DNA of 64,000 bases. It comes from Blastomussa wellsi. Its lineage: Eukaryota > Cnidaria > Anthozoa > Scleractinia > Plerogyridae. The stretch is from positions 1,248,602-1,312,601 of the forward strand of contig OX393572.1 in the NCBI GenBank assembly GCA_947652115.1, given 5' to 3'. Position 1 is the stretch's first letter. Every line of letters begins with the position of its first letter. Positions 14,201 to 29,149 of this stretch are shown piece after piece. The translations under genes and the position numbers were made by a program. The notes under the pieces were generated by a model. It was not told the DNA's origin. It saw only the letters and a list, made by a program, of their open reading frames with translations, and made no database searches.

Positions 14201-17200
14201 GTGCCAGTAAACTCATGGAAAAATCGCGCGTCTTCTGAATTATTATATAAAAGCAATAGACCACAAGTTTCTATGGTTAAAAGACTGATAAACCACTTGG
14301 GATGTTGGAAGAACACTCTAAGAATTCGTAAATCACTCGCCTGCGGCTCGTGATTTACAAATTCTTCTCGTGTTCTGCCAACATCCCGCGTGGTTTATCA
14401 GCTTATAAACCATAGAAACTTGTGGTCTATTGCTTAAATAAACCATAGTAACTTGTGGTCTATTGCTTAAATGGACCTTCGACTCATGTCAATTAGAATT
14501 GTAAACTTGGATTGAAACCTACTATTAATTGGCCAGTTATGGGGGCTTGTCATTATTGTTGTCGAGGTGTTGCGTGCAACTTCCAAGTTCACCAGCGGGA
14601 AATCGGATTCAGACTTTCTTGAATATTCATATTATAGTGTCTTGGAGGTCAAATAATTTGTATGTTGATATTTACTGGAAAAATAGGGGCAGGATGCCTT
14701 CTAGTTCATTCTTCAGACGACCGTGAAGAGATGCCCAAGGTGACATTTCGGAAGCGATAACTCTTGATAATTTAGAAACGGCTTAATTTGTGGCATTGTA
14801 CATTGCGAGATCAAATCATCGCCCGGGTCTTAGTGATTATCCTAATCTGTGATAATTCTTCCGGCATTGCAGCTAACTGCATATACAGACACGAAAGGTT
14901 ATCTGTAAAAACTACTTTTTATTGTTCAATAAAAATCTCTATCCTGTCATCTGACAACCTTTTCTTTCAAGACGTTCTCGAGTTGTGAGTGCACGTGAGT
15001 CAGTTATTCCGAATTCTGCGAAACTTGACTTAATCTTAGTATGGAATTTTAAAGAGGTATTATTAGCTATTCCCGCGGTTTAAGCCAATCGAATCCTTCT
15101 TTGAACTGAACTTTGTTTCAAGGGCGAGGAATTTTTGTTTCTGGTTAATATTAAAACTATGCTAAAAGCTTCGCGAACTCACTTTCTCAGTTCTATAGCC
15201 TTTCGGAAAACAAATCATTCCAATGAAACGCTTCAATTTTTCAAATCCAATACGTGTTCCATTTTACTAACCTGTTTGAAAACGTATATTTTTGTGTAAC
15301 TAAGTTGGACTCTGCAGCATTGTGTGATTGCGCAGTGATTGCGTAGCCTAAATTTGCGGATGAAACAGTCATTAATTTCATTTTCGTCCTCGCTGTCAAA
15401 TAGAATCTTGAAATGCAATACATTCGAGATCGTCTTCATTTGGAACACAGCCCAAGTTTTTAGAAGGGCTTAGTCACCATGAATAAAGTCATCTTTGGAT
15501 ATGTATAAAATTACCTTCAAATCCAAGGAAACCTTGAACCACTAGTTTAGCATTCCAAGGTAGAAAAACACCAACTAGATATGAATAAACTGATAAGAAA
15601 CAAAGATGCCTTCGAATAAGGAAGATTTGAGAAGGATTTTAATTGGCAAACTTGTGTATCATCCGTCACAGAGCTCCTTTAAGCTTTTACATCCATGCTG
15701 GTCGACTCGAGTCCCAGGAAGTTAAGTCCAGAACAGCTCTTAAATATGAACTGAAGTTCTATTCTTTGCTTCTTAGTACCTTCTATACAAGATTAAAACT
15801 TAATATAAAGTTCACAGAATCTAGATAGACAGATGGAGATCGAATTCAAACTGTAAAGATGGGGGTAACTTTTAATTAACTTTTAATTAACTAACTCCCC
15901 ATGTAGATAGGCAGATGGAGATCGAATTCAAACTGTAAAGAGTAGGACGAGCATGTTTTCTAGAGGTCTAGAATCGAATTTGGCCGATCTGGCAACGTTA
16001 GACGTGGGCAAAAAGGCATTTTGCTCTCAAGGTTTATCTCCCAATTTTCGAGTTCTTGGCACAGCCGAACAAAATACTGGCTGGGGGTAACTTTTAATTA
16101 ACTTTTAATTAACTAACTCCCATCCAGGAGAGATGGCAGTAATCTAGATAGAGAGACGGAGATCGAATTCAAACTGTAAAGAGTAGGACGAGTATGTTTT
16201 GTAGAGGTCTGGAATCGAATTTGGCCGACTGGCCACTTTCGGCGTGGGCAAACAGGCATTTTGCTCTCAAGGTTTATCTCCCAGTTTTTGAGTTCTTGGC
16301 ACAGCCGGACAAAATGCTGGCTGGGGGTAACGTTTAATGAACTAACTCCTATCCAGGAGAGATGGCAGTAATCTCTGCTGCTGTGAAACCGGATATAAGC
16401 TCTTGTGATGCGGGCCACTTTTTATAAAAGAAAAAATGTATAAAATACCTTACATTGCAGCCATGACTTTTGCGTACACATCTCGACAATTTTTCTGCTT
16501 TCCGATGGTCTGAACTTTACCGTCTGTGGTCGGGTTTATTTGCGTCGCAAGCGAAGATGCCTTACCAAGCATATGACTAACGCAAAACAAAAACAAAACA
16601 AGTGGAGCCGATTATGTCTTCAAAAAAAGCCATGCTGACGGATAATCTGGATCTGGAAGAAAAAAGTTGTGTTTGGTTTGACTGACTTAGGTCAAGACGA
16701 ATAAACAAGGCAAAACTTGCGTGTTTCTCGCCTCTTTATAGAAGACCACTGTCAAGACAGACTGCCGTAGTTTCTGCATGTCTTTATTTTAGGGACTATT
16801 GTCATTCTGAGGGTTTGAAATCATCTGTGTTAAAGGCGGCTAGTGATGAGACATCTATATTTGCAGGCTACATTTTAAACTTTTCGCTATCTCAACATCA
16901 AATCTCTTTTGAACGAAATGAGAGCAAAAGGGGAAAATAAATACGTACCGAAACCAGAAAAGGTAGCTTTTTATATCAGCAGCAGAGAGCGAGACTTATA
17001 AAGAGCCGTTTCTTGCCAAGACATTTTCTTTAAGCGACTATTTCTCACGGCTCTTACTTCACGGCTTCGCTTGCTTTCGGTCTGTCCCTGATCGCTATTT
17101 GGAGGTTTTAGAAGTTGTCGTGCATTTTAATATGCAAACTAAGACGGTCACGCCTTACAGTTTTTAAAAAGGAAAAAAAAGACTTTTCTTGAACTCAGGG

Positions 17201-20200
17201 TGACACTAATTAATTAAATTAATAAGATTTATAAACTCTTTAATTATCGTCTCCAACACGTGCGGAGTTATAGAACAAGCGCGCTATCTTTGATTGCATT
17301 CGAGAAGGGTCCTTCGCTCTCCTGTATCAGCTTGTAAGTAATCATCGGCAATGGACATTACACAGATAAATTTTCTGCACATATATACACAAAATTACTT
17401 TGAGAGCAGAAGGTAAGTAAGTGTTAAACGCATCAAGCTAATTTTATATTTAGAAGTGGTCTTTGAAATCGTTCATTGTGAGGGCCGGATAAAGGCCTGA
17501 TTTATACATGAGTCGAGCTGGCCCGGATAGCCCGGCTTGTTTCAGTTTGCCGAGATCTCGGCGCAACAAAAATCAACTTCGCGATTACACGAAAGACCGG
17601 GCCAGCCCGGCTAGCCGACAAAGCAAACCAGCCCGGCCAACCGGGCCATTAATCTGTTTTTTCTGCAGACGAACAGTACGGACTGGTCATGTTTTATTGC
17701 TGTCAGAGGCAATTATAAAACGACTTAGGAGTATACATTCTGTAGATATTTGCATGATCAGAAGAGTTATTTTCTAAGTGTGTAAACGAAATAACACATT
17801 CACCAGAATAAAAAGTAAAATGACAAAAATATATTGTTCGGCGACGTTTGACAATGCGTGAATGAAAGGTCCTATACTGAAAACGTGAAGCAAAGGCCGA
17901 AATAAAAATGCACCTCAATTGAAGACACACAACAAAATTTTAACTTTGTTAATTAATTTTTCGTAATTTAATAAAACTTATCAGTACATATCATAAAATC
18001 AGGAAAAACCACAGACAGAGCCGATAAGGTCTTTGCCTCGAGGGTGTTCTTTTGTCTTGCAAGATCGTTCGCCATCAAGGGGGGGGGGGGGGGGGGGGTG
18101 AGGGGGGATTGCCATTAGCTGAAAGAACGCTTCATTGATAAAAAAAAATAGTGAATTCGACTCCATACAGTCCCCACCCCTTCCCCCGCCAAATTCAAAG
18201 GTGCTCGTACGCCTATGGTAAGTTGGAATAGTCACTTCTGCTTGTTGGATTAGTAGAGCATGCGTAGTCTGGCTATCTGTCTTCTATGTTGCAGTGACGG
18301 CCAGTTGAGTTCAATGCTTGAGTGACACACCCTTCCCCTCTTGAATAGGTCCTGGTGGCGAAGCGAGTAGCCCGCCTCTGAACTTGTTTGAGTAGGTCTG
18401 TTTGGTATTTCCTATAAGGGTCCAAAGATGCACACGCATATTCCAATATAGGTCTGGCAGCGAGATATATGCCTGTGCCTTGACACTTTTAAGGGCAGGA
18501 GTGAGGATTCCTTTTGATGAAACATTTCAAATGTGTTTTCCAGTTCAGTGTTTCGGTAAGTATGCCTGCTGGTCCACTTCTTCCAGGACTTGGTTCAGCA
18601 TGGTGTATTGGTAAATGATGGGGTTCCTGGATCTATTTTCTCACAATACATAACACTTAGAGGGATGGAAGTTCATTTTCCAAGTTAAAGATCAAGTTAC
18701 AAGTTTATCCAAATTACTCTGTAGGCTGAGCACATCTGCCTGATTGTGTATTACTGCACACAATGGCTGCACGCACTAAAATGACATAAGCCTAAAACGT
18801 ACCACTTCTTGGAGCGCGGCCGTGGGTGTGTAAAGATTACGACCGTGAAGTATGATGGTTGCGCGCATCTATGAGACATGAGCGCAGAGAATCATGGTAG
18901 TTGTATTCAATTTCGCGCGCCAAGTCTCATGTCGTGCACATGATGAACACAATTAACATAATTCCCCGCGGGCAAGTCTCATAGAGGGAATCGGGGATTA
19001 ACCGTAAACTGTCGCTTATAAGCCCCCCCCCCCCGGATATAAGCCTCGCGCAGGATGTTTTTTTCGGCAATTGCTCAACTCAACCCCCCACCCCCCCAAA
19101 AATGGTCTGCCCCAGCTCCTTATGCGAAGCTTTTTTCAACTGGGTGTGTTTTGTGTCCCCTTTTCGTGGGCGTCGCCGTGACCTGCCAAGTTAAACAAAC
19201 GCAGGCGCGAAACCTAAAACCAGATCTGCCAAAACAGGAAAAGTGAGCAACTCACAAATGTATTCTACCGATGTAACCTATGAACTCTGTTTGACGCTAA
19301 CAAATATTTTTAGTTGCGAGTCTGCTCGCGTTCGAGAAATTTTTCCCAATTGCAATCTCGCAAGTACACGTTCGTCTTTCATCCCTCGCTTTTTTCTCCC
19401 ACCTTTTCCAATTTTTTTCGCCTAATTTCTCGCTAAACATGAATTGTTTCGAGTGCTTACACGTAAAACCCCCCTGGGAAGGGGCTAAACCCATGTATGT
19501 GGTATATGGGTATGTTTCGCGGGATAGGGTATGGTTCGCGATCCTTAAATAGGCTATCATTTTTGCCCGTTTTGGCATTGTTCCTCGAAATTGCATCGTC
19601 TGAAATTGCAGTTCGTATAAAACGGCAAGTGAAACGAGACAGAAACGGTCTGTTTAAACTGAACAATCCGTTAAGAATATTAACTTCACAGGAATGAAAT
19701 AAGGTTGAATCGTTCATACCTGTCTTAGTTTTCCTTTTCTCCTTGAATTGGGTGTCATTTTTGCTGCCATGTTGGTCACATGCTGTCACGTGAGGTAAAT
19801 TTGAAACGAACGTGCACGATCAAATTCATTTTATAATTCAATAACAAGAAAACAGCTGTCACGGGGATTGCTTAATTAATATAGGATTTAGATCCCTTTG
19901 AAGGTTTAATTTTTCTCGTAGAAAATCAACCGAAGTTTGTGGTTTATGGTTGAATGGGTTTGAGAAAATGAAGCGAAGCTATTTTTGAGTTCCGAGTTCC
20001 ACTTGAAATGTCAGTCCAATATCAGTCAAATAATCAAGGGAATTGAGTTTTAGATGAGCAATTGTCGCCGGGGCATTTTCAATAAAAAATATATTGTTTA
20101 TTAATCAAACTTTACCCTCGAGTTAACTCTTTGAAAGCTAGCAGGGTTAATATTATTATAGGCGATCCGCCTTGATTTAACGATCAATTTTTCCAGGATT

Positions 20201-23200
20201 TTTCAAAACGCCGACGGAACAGACACCGAAGATAAACAATTTGCGAATTTATCATGGAAAATAGACATGATTTTTGTAATTGCACAAGGAAAGCTGTTCG
20301 TTTCCACGCGCGTGTGTTAATGTTCGGATGTATTTTAGGCATCGGATACGTCTGTGATCTATTGCGTTTTCTCATAGGCTGGGCTGAAAAAAACTTTGCA
20401 TGATAATAGACACGATTACATAATACACGTCTGTTGTCCTACTGTGCTGTCAATCAAGTCATTGTTTTGCGGCTGGACGCATGCTCAATGGCTTGTTTTT
20501 CTGAATGACATAATCGCGTGTCAAAGGTTTAAGTTCAATGCATTCCCTCTTATGTGCACTTTCAAAGGACGATTTCATCGCTTCGTTTCTTCTGAAGGAT
20601 TTTCGAAGCTTTAGACTGGTTTGTACAAGCAAACAAACGTGGAAATAGTCACGATGGAAGAGGAAGGTTTGCGGGACCAACGACGGCCGCGAAAACGCTC
20701 GCGGAGTGAGAGTTCCGATGACTCAAGCTCCTCGAATTCGGAAAGATCTAAAGGAAAGAAAACAACAACGAATGGATTTTGCAATAGTTCGAGCAATTTG
20801 GCCGAAGATTCAGGTGTTTATGGTCGACGAATCCCTTATTTTGGTGAAAATTCGATCAATGATATTTTGAAGGTCGTTTCACTTCAGTCATTTTCGAATC
20901 CCCGCTTGTCGTTGCTGAACGAAGGCGAGCGTGAAGGCCAAAAGATGGCCAAAGTGGAGTCGGATTGCCAGTCCGACTCGAGTGAGGAATTACCTCGTAA
21001 AGAACGAACCAGCTCATCGAGCGAAGATACAGTCATTCCCAGTGGGCATTCAACTATTGTTTACCCGTCTAGCAAATCTCGTGGAAGGCGAGGTGATTTG
21101 AAGAATGGTAACACGATAAACGAGGGTGTTGGAAAGGATCAAAGATACTGGGAAAAACGTCAGCGAAATAACGCCTCTGCTAAACGCTCAAGAGACGCTC
21201 GTCGCGTTCGAGAACTTGAAACTCAAATCCGAGCTGAATATCTAGAGGACGAAAACTACCGCGTAAAAGTTGAAAACGAAGTTCTGCGTGAAGAAAACGC
21301 TCGATTGCTCAAAGCCATCGAGAGGTTAAAGAATGCTAGTGCAAACAACAAAGAATGATATGACCTCGTGAAATTAAACTATATTTCATACACATTCCGC
21401 AGAGATACAGACCAAACGAATTGGCTTGATAAGCGGTTTGAAGATTGTATCCTTTGATTTAATAACACTTTCACTGAATCTTGTGCCTTGAACAGGAGGG
21501 ATAAGGTATATGTCGACAACATCCATTTGTACGTCCGGGAGTGATTGGAGGTGTGACGCAACACGCACACGTTCGTTGCCGCCGATTTGAATATATTATG
21601 TCTTCAATTTTCGAACGATCTCGAAGCGATGGTGTGTAACGCTATAAATCGTAACGTTTCGCGTTGGTGTAGTTTCTATTTTATAGAGAAATATGGCGTG
21701 TACATTTTGTTCATGACTCGGAGTGACACGAAACTGTTTTGTACATTACGCCAGTCTGTGCCAATCAGCGATAACAAAGCGCGCCCACATTCGCGTGATG
21801 TCGAAATCGAAACTGTTCATAATTTTGAACCTGCCTGGAGCTAAATTAATGTTATTTTATTTTGTTCATTACAAGCCTAAAATTACAAGAAAGCTCCTTT
21901 GCTGGGTGAACTGAACAATAAATTTTGAGCTAAAAATCACGGTAACAGTAAACAGATTATAGAATGGTTTATGTTTCAAAAGATGTGTACATGTATTTTG
22001 TTCAAGAGATATCAAAGGCAAGATTTCTGTTTTTATTAAAATGATCCGAGTGGTCTTGCAGTGTCAAGACCATTTATACTGGGTATTAAATATATAGTGC
22101 TTAGCTTTATATAAAGAGCTAGTCCTGTATATAATGCTGCTCTCTGTTTACCACCTTCATGAACATTTTTTTTAAAAAAGTGAACATTGAGATTTGTGAA
22201 GTCTGGTCTGTATTATATCATGCTGTGCAAGGTATGCAAACTTATGAACTATGGCCTGTAAAATAATATACCTTGAATGTCATAGGTTATTCTCTCAATA
22301 CTGGAATTTGCCAGATAAAAGATAGAAATGTAATGTTATTAAAATTTGACTGATTGCCACAGGCTAAGCACCAATGTTTTATCAGCTTGTCAGTCATCTA
22401 GATGTGCTGTTGTATATTCAAGGAAGACCAAGTAGGCTAGCTAAAAACTTTCAAAAGTAAATCGTAGTAATTTTGAAGCAGCTAAGGGCCTGATTACATG
22501 AACCGGGCTGGCCCGGTTAGCCGGGCTGGTTTGTTTTGTCAGCTAACCGGGCCGGGCCCGGTTGTCATGTAATCGTGAAGTTGATTTTTGTCGCATTTGA
22601 CAGATGTGCCGAGATCTCGGCAAACTGTCACACGCCCGGCTAGCTGGGCCAGCCTGGCTCATGTAATCAGGCTCTTAGTAAACAAGTGAAGCAGAATTTC
22701 TAATTCTGAACTTTTCACTCCTGTTGCAATTCTTTCCTCAAGAGCGGCTCTTTCCATTCTTATATTAGGGGTGGCGAATGGTAAATTTGAGACTGACTAG
22801 AGGTTTTCTCTACCAGAAAACACTTATTGAGTTTATTGGATTGCGAGAGATAGATTGGCACCCTAGAATGGCTTTACAAAATATTGACATTCATAACCAC
22901 ACGTAAAACAGGAGAGACCATGAAATTTGACTAAAATTTTGTGAGACCATTATTTTTATGTTCACCACCCCTGCATTTCCAGTAACACTTTATGTAAAAT
23001 TTAATCCTTATAGTTCCACATGCAGACTGTAACACAGTCTTTGTCAATTGTTGCACTTAAGTATTCTTTACTGTGATGTCAAAATGAAACAGCTGATATT
23101 CCCAAAGTGTTCAATGCAAAAGAGAAGTGAACAAACTTTGAAATAAAGATACACAATCCCATCATATTTTACTTGCAATTTCCTTATTTTTCTGGGATTC

Positions 23201-26200
23201 TGAATCATTGGGGTTTCGAAGGTATTCAGAGTACAGTAAACTAGTATTGTAACTAGATCGAACAATGGAAAAAAGATCTGGTCTTATACCCATTCTCCAC
23301 AGAATGAATCTTGATAAAAGTCGGTTTATTTGGTCTAACATCCTTGTCCATGGGAGAAATACTAGTGTGTGATTATTCAAATGAAAGCTATTGAGCAGTA
23401 CTTTCATGTGGTACTGTTTATTATGCTGTACACGGTGGTTTAACTTTAAAGTCTGTGGATGAAACCCTAATGTGTGACTATTCAAATGAAAGCTATTGAG
23501 CAGAACTTTCATGTGGTATTGTTTGCTATGATGTACAAGTTAAGTAGGTGGGCGAAACCCTAGTGTGTGACCGTTCAAATGAAAGCAGTACTACTGTTCA
23601 TATCTGTTGCTATTATGAAAATGAGATTGATATTTTGAGTTCTTCAATGTCTTTGGATGTTCTTTGGATAAAACAAACAAAAGGGCTGTGTCTGCATTTA
23701 TCATACTGAACTTACAGCTGGAATATTAATCTCAAGATCGTAGTTTAGTAGAAGTGTGAGCCGCTGGTGAAATGTTTCCAGCTGAGAGATGCCTTGTCGT
23801 CACCTGATATCTGATTGCAACATAGCCCAGTATATATTCAAGGGCCTTTGGTAATTGTTAGTACACATTCCTCAGCTGGCTTCCATTAGTTTTATTTACA
23901 CATTCTGGCTGCAATAAATAGTTACTGTAACACATTCACCAAATACAGAGATAACGGCCTACTGTAACTATTTCTCGGCAACATGAAATGCAGGCATAAA
24001 AAATAATTGTTCACACAAGTATTAAAAGTGGTCATTACCTAGATTACTTCAGCTGCACAACAAGGGAGGAGAAATGAGACTATATTAATGCTTCAAGTTG
24101 TGATTTCATCTCCATGATTTTCACAGTAGTTATTTAAGACAAACTGCACTGTTTCCCAAAATATCCATACATCCCTTTTGGTGTGACCACTATATACTTT
24201 AGAGACAACACTCTCACAAGATTTAAAATGGGGGGGGGGGGGGGGTGGATATTTGCTGGAATAACACCTGAATTGTATCAAAGCATATATAGAAAATCAA
24301 TCCAATCCATATAATAGATTGCTCTAATGGAAAAACTTGTAACGTATAATTCAGCCAACAAAAATGTAATTCTTTATATATTATATATTTACTGGGGATC
24401 TTCTTTGAAAAGCCCAGTAGAGCTTGCTCAGATCTGCTGCCACTAAATTTACCAAATTTAACATAGTCAATGTACATGCATGTGTGATGACTGATAGGCA
24501 AGTAAATAGACACACAGTATAATATCCATGTAGCATTACCAGAAACACTGAAACATCCTGGTAAAAGACTTACAGTCTTTCCCGTAAAACCGTGAACACC
24601 AGAAATGTTTATGGAATGTTATTGTGTTACAAAGAAACAGCCAATCAGGTGTGAGAAAACTAAACCGCAAACAGCAACGGTCACTAGTTTGTGGTTTTGA
24701 GGTTTGTTCGCGTGTCCTGAACTTTGCTGCGATTGGTCACTACACAATAAACATTCCAGAAATTTTTTCTGGTGTTCACAGTTTTACGAGAAAGACTGTA
24801 ACAATACAATCTTAATTATCACTGTAAATGAACCTATAAAAATAGTAACAGCATGCTAAAAGTTAACCTTAGTTGATTTAGGTGATAATTTTTCTCAGGA
24901 GGTTTTGGCTACGTGCAGAACACAGTGTTCAACTGATGAGTCGGGAGCCATTCCAGTGTGTGGGAGTGACAGAAGAACATACAGCAGTCGCTGCTTGCTT
25001 CAGTTGGCAAAGTGCAGTGGTCACCATGTCAAGATGGTTCATAAAGGAAAATGCAAAGGTAAGATTTGTGTGGATCCTTTAAAAATTTATACCCACAACA
25101 AGGAAGGTCATTGGAAATATGCCGAGAGAGAGGATGGAGGAAATCAAAGGCCTAATTATCACATTTAGTATAGGCACGTAATGCATGGAGAGAGCTATGT
25201 AGCTGCAGCTTTTTGCACGCATTGCAATCCTACCATACTGGAATTGTAGGCATGCAATCTGTACAGAGAGTTACAGTAGCTGAAACACTTTGCACTCATT
25301 GTAGGCAGACCTATCATGATCTATCATATTAGTAGTATAGGCATGCAATTCATGCATAGAGCTTCAGCTCTTTTGCACAAATTGCAAGCCCACAATACTT
25401 CGTAAATAAATATTGTGTTTTCAGTACTAAACCTGTCCTTTTCATTACGTGGGATTGGTGAAAAGTAATTAGACTCCCATTTGAGTGCATAAATAAACAT
25501 ATAAATAATATTTATTTTATATCATTGCAGATACAAGACTATTTCCATTGCCTGCAGATGGGAACCTGGTATCACCAATAACATCTAAGTGTCGTCGTGA
25601 CAGGCAACAAGCCTTAGCAAATGCCTTATCAAAAGATCTTATCATGTTGGGTGTCTTTGTTCCCGAGTGCGAAGCAGATGGAAGTTATTCCCGTGTGCAG
25701 TGCTTAAATACATCACGGTATTGTTGGTGTGTAGACAGCAATGGGAAAGAAATCCAAGGAACAAGAGTGCGTCTTCGACAACCAAATTGTCCACAAGTTT
25801 CGTACAGTGAGTTTCTACATTTTATAAAATAATGACCAAGCTTTATAATTATTTAATCATTTTCTGGTCAGGAAAAATAAAAGGCTATGCTCTAGAGTGT
25901 GTAATTATTAGAAAACCTTCAAACACCTTCAAAAACTCATTAATAATCCATAAAGGAAATACAAAAGAAATTAATGTTTAATGAGTGTCTTTATATCACG
26001 AGGCGGACTGATAAAACACTGCTGCTCGTTTTTTAAATAATTACATAAAACATGTGGGTCAAGCATGTGATAACTCACCAGGCATAACCCATTCTGCATT
26101 TATCAGAGTTATTTTATGCTACAGAATCTAGGTTTCTGTGCTGGTACTGTCGTACTGACAAGTCATCTACATGTAGACACCTCAGAACAGAAAAATGCCT

Positions 26201-29104
26201 TTGCATTTTATTTATTTTAATTATTTCCTTTTCTTTTAGCTCAGCCATCAGAGAAACCAGTTGTAAAAGGCTGGAAATCAGTAAAACCCTGCACTAATTG
26301 TAAAGGTAAGAGAAAAAGGATTAATTAATTAACATATTTATAAATGATTCATAGCCTGGAATCCTTGAAAATTATAACTGATCAATTGTTAATTTGTTTA
26401 CATTTCCAGGTTGTTCAAAAGAGGTTCGTGCCGATTATAACAAAAAGCTTGTGAAGTACCTGTCAGAAGAATTCATGGAATATGTCCAAAGGTCGTCTCC
26501 AACTTCTGCAGACAAGGCTCAAGGTAATGCAAATGTTAATTTCCTAATAAATATTGTTGAAATTGGATTCTGTGTGTGAGGCTGCATGTAGTAACTAGTA
26601 TATGCTGTTATCAGTAATGGTTAGTGCCTTGGACCCTGTATTGAAAGCTAGATGATTTCAGCCCTGGATGGCAAGCAATTGCCTCATCAACTCCCTGCCT
26701 GAATACCAGTAGGAGTGGGGGCAGAATGCTGTGCTTGTTACTATCCCACTGTTTGTCTTCCTTCCCTGGCACAAGTATAAATGGGTATCACTGGACTGTT
26801 GGCTGACTGTTCAAAAAGATACGAAGGATAATCTATGATGGAGTAGAATGTCAAGCCTTGTAGAAATGCAATGCATGCAGGGGGCTAAGCAGCTGTAATC
26901 TTTCACTGCATATTTCTTTTGCAGGACTGAATATGATACATCAGATTATTATTTTATTGGATAAGTGACTCCCCATTTATGAGGTAAATCGTGTTATTTT
27001 TTTAGGTCAATCTGACAGCATGGGAAAAGTTCATCTTTTACTTTGGAAGTTTACCCACCTTGACACAAACGCCGATTATATGCTGGAGATTAAAGAACTG
27101 CACTCTTTCCTAAAGATAACTAAAAAGACCATCCTTCCCAAAAAGTGCAGCCGTACATTTGTGGCTTACTGTGACAGAGACAGAGACTTCAAAATATCAC
27201 TCAACGAGTGGTATACGTGCTTTGGAGTAAAAGGTAATATAAGGTGCCATGAAGTTTTCTGGTGGGGCTATTTTGATAGTAGATGCGTCAAAACTTAAAT
27301 TCAAGTCTCATGCTCATAGTCGTCCTCGTCGTAGAATCTAAAGGTATCTATTGCTCCTTTAAACGTTCCTCTTTTTTTTTCATCAACAGAAATAAAGAAG
27401 TGTACTGGAGAATATTTAGCAGCACTAAAATCAAGCAAGCAGTCTTCAGGTGCCAGCCAACCTTACCTACCAAAGTGCGCTAGTGATGGGTCATACTCGC
27501 CGACTCAATGCCATCACTCCATTGGTTACTGCTGGTGCGTCGACGTAGACACAGGCAAACCGATACCTGAAACAACGACGAAATCTACATCCCTTGATTG
27601 CTGGAAGTATAGTAAGTTTGAAATTATTTTCCCTTATCCTAGCAGTGAGTATCATGGATGACCAAGAGAATGGTGTTTCGTCTCTGTTCATTGTGAGGTT
27701 GGGCAACCCTTGTTGAACTAAAGTTAGGCAGTGGTGAGCAGATAGTCTGCGATGCATACGGAGAGAAAGCCGGGAGCATAGGTCTGCAGTGTGTGCAGAG
27801 CGTTAGCTGGGAGCATAAGTCTGCAATGTATGCAGAGAGATAGCTAACATTATGGGTCTGCAATGTGTACAGAGTGTTAGCAGGGGGCATAGGTCTGCAG
27901 TGTATGCAGAGAGATAGCTAACATTATGGGTCTGCAATGTCTACAGAGTGTTGGCTGGGAGCATAGGTCTGCAGTGTGTGCAGAGTGTTTGCTGGGAGCA
28001 TAGGTCTGCAATGTATGCAGAGAGATTGCTAACATTATGGGTCTGCAATGTGTACAGAGTGTTAGCTGGGAGCATAGGTCTGCAATGTCTGCAGAAAGAT
28101 AGCTTACATTATGGGTCTGCAATGTGTACAGAGAGTTAGCTGGAAACATGGGTCTGCAATGTGTGCAAAGAGATAGCTGACATTATGGGTCTGCAGAAAT
28201 TTAACTAGCAGAGTATATGCGGGCAGCAATATCGGTTCACAGTGCTTGCACCGAGATAGCCGGCAAAATAAGTCTGCAATGCATGCAGATAATTTTCATT
28301 ATTATGGCTCATTAGAATATGACAATCCCAGTTCCTGCACATGTTCAGGGTCATATTATGTACAATAAAATAAATGTTATTCTGTTTTTTTTTCTTTAAT
28401 TTAGTGGCCAAAGACAATTCAACTAGTTTGGGTAAAAAAGGTAAGTGAATTTTAAGTGGTTGTGATTGTACTTTCAGCTGTCATATCACGTATTTTATTA
28501 TTACGCTATTTTTTTCAACGATTTTTGTTTTATTTTCTTACCAGTATATCTGCGCAGATATCTGCAAACCCTAACCAAACACCATTGCCCTCTTAGCTGT
28601 GTATGAATCACTTCTAAACACATTATATTATTATCCATCTTTACATAGAATGTGCTCAAGATCTGTGGACATCATTTAAAAGAAATATGCTTACATTGTT
28701 TAGAAAGGAGGTGGAAGAAGACTCTCCCACTGACGATGACAACCAATCAGGTACAGCATGTGATGAATGACTTGTTATAAATCATTGATTAAGTGTTGTT
28801 TTCCGCAGCCTCAGGCACGAATAAAGCGGAAAACGTTTTTCTCACATGCAACTGGGAGTCTGGGTGCTAGTGTGCAGGGGGTCTAGGTCACATAGTTTTC
28901 CGAAGTGCTCAGTTTTTCTTGTTGCTGTTCGCCCTTCCTGACCCCCGCCCACCCACCCAACTAAGGCATTGCGAGTTTGAATTTTTGGTGTCACCAGGCT
29001 CTAGTTGGTTGTAAGCTTGTTTGTATGAGCTTTTTCCCATGTAGCATTTGTTTCATGTCGTTTGCCAATTGGCTCGGCTTGGCATGGCTACCAGTTGTGT
29101 GTGA

Positions 29105-29149
<45 letters not shown>

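Noticed and set aside
17508..17777. Arg/Pro-rich 89-codon frame
   Set aside because: Produced by the GC-rich MITE family C.
18060..18110. Long G-run as a regulatory G-quadruplex or assembly gap
   Set aside because: Similar homopolymer G/C runs occur at 19022, 24231, 29662, 42259, 61611 and 63113. They are ordinary microsatellites here, with no positional logic relative to genes.
27639..28149. Cys/His-rich frames on both strands
   Set aside because: Artefact of the 37-bp minisatellite in SMOC intron 7.
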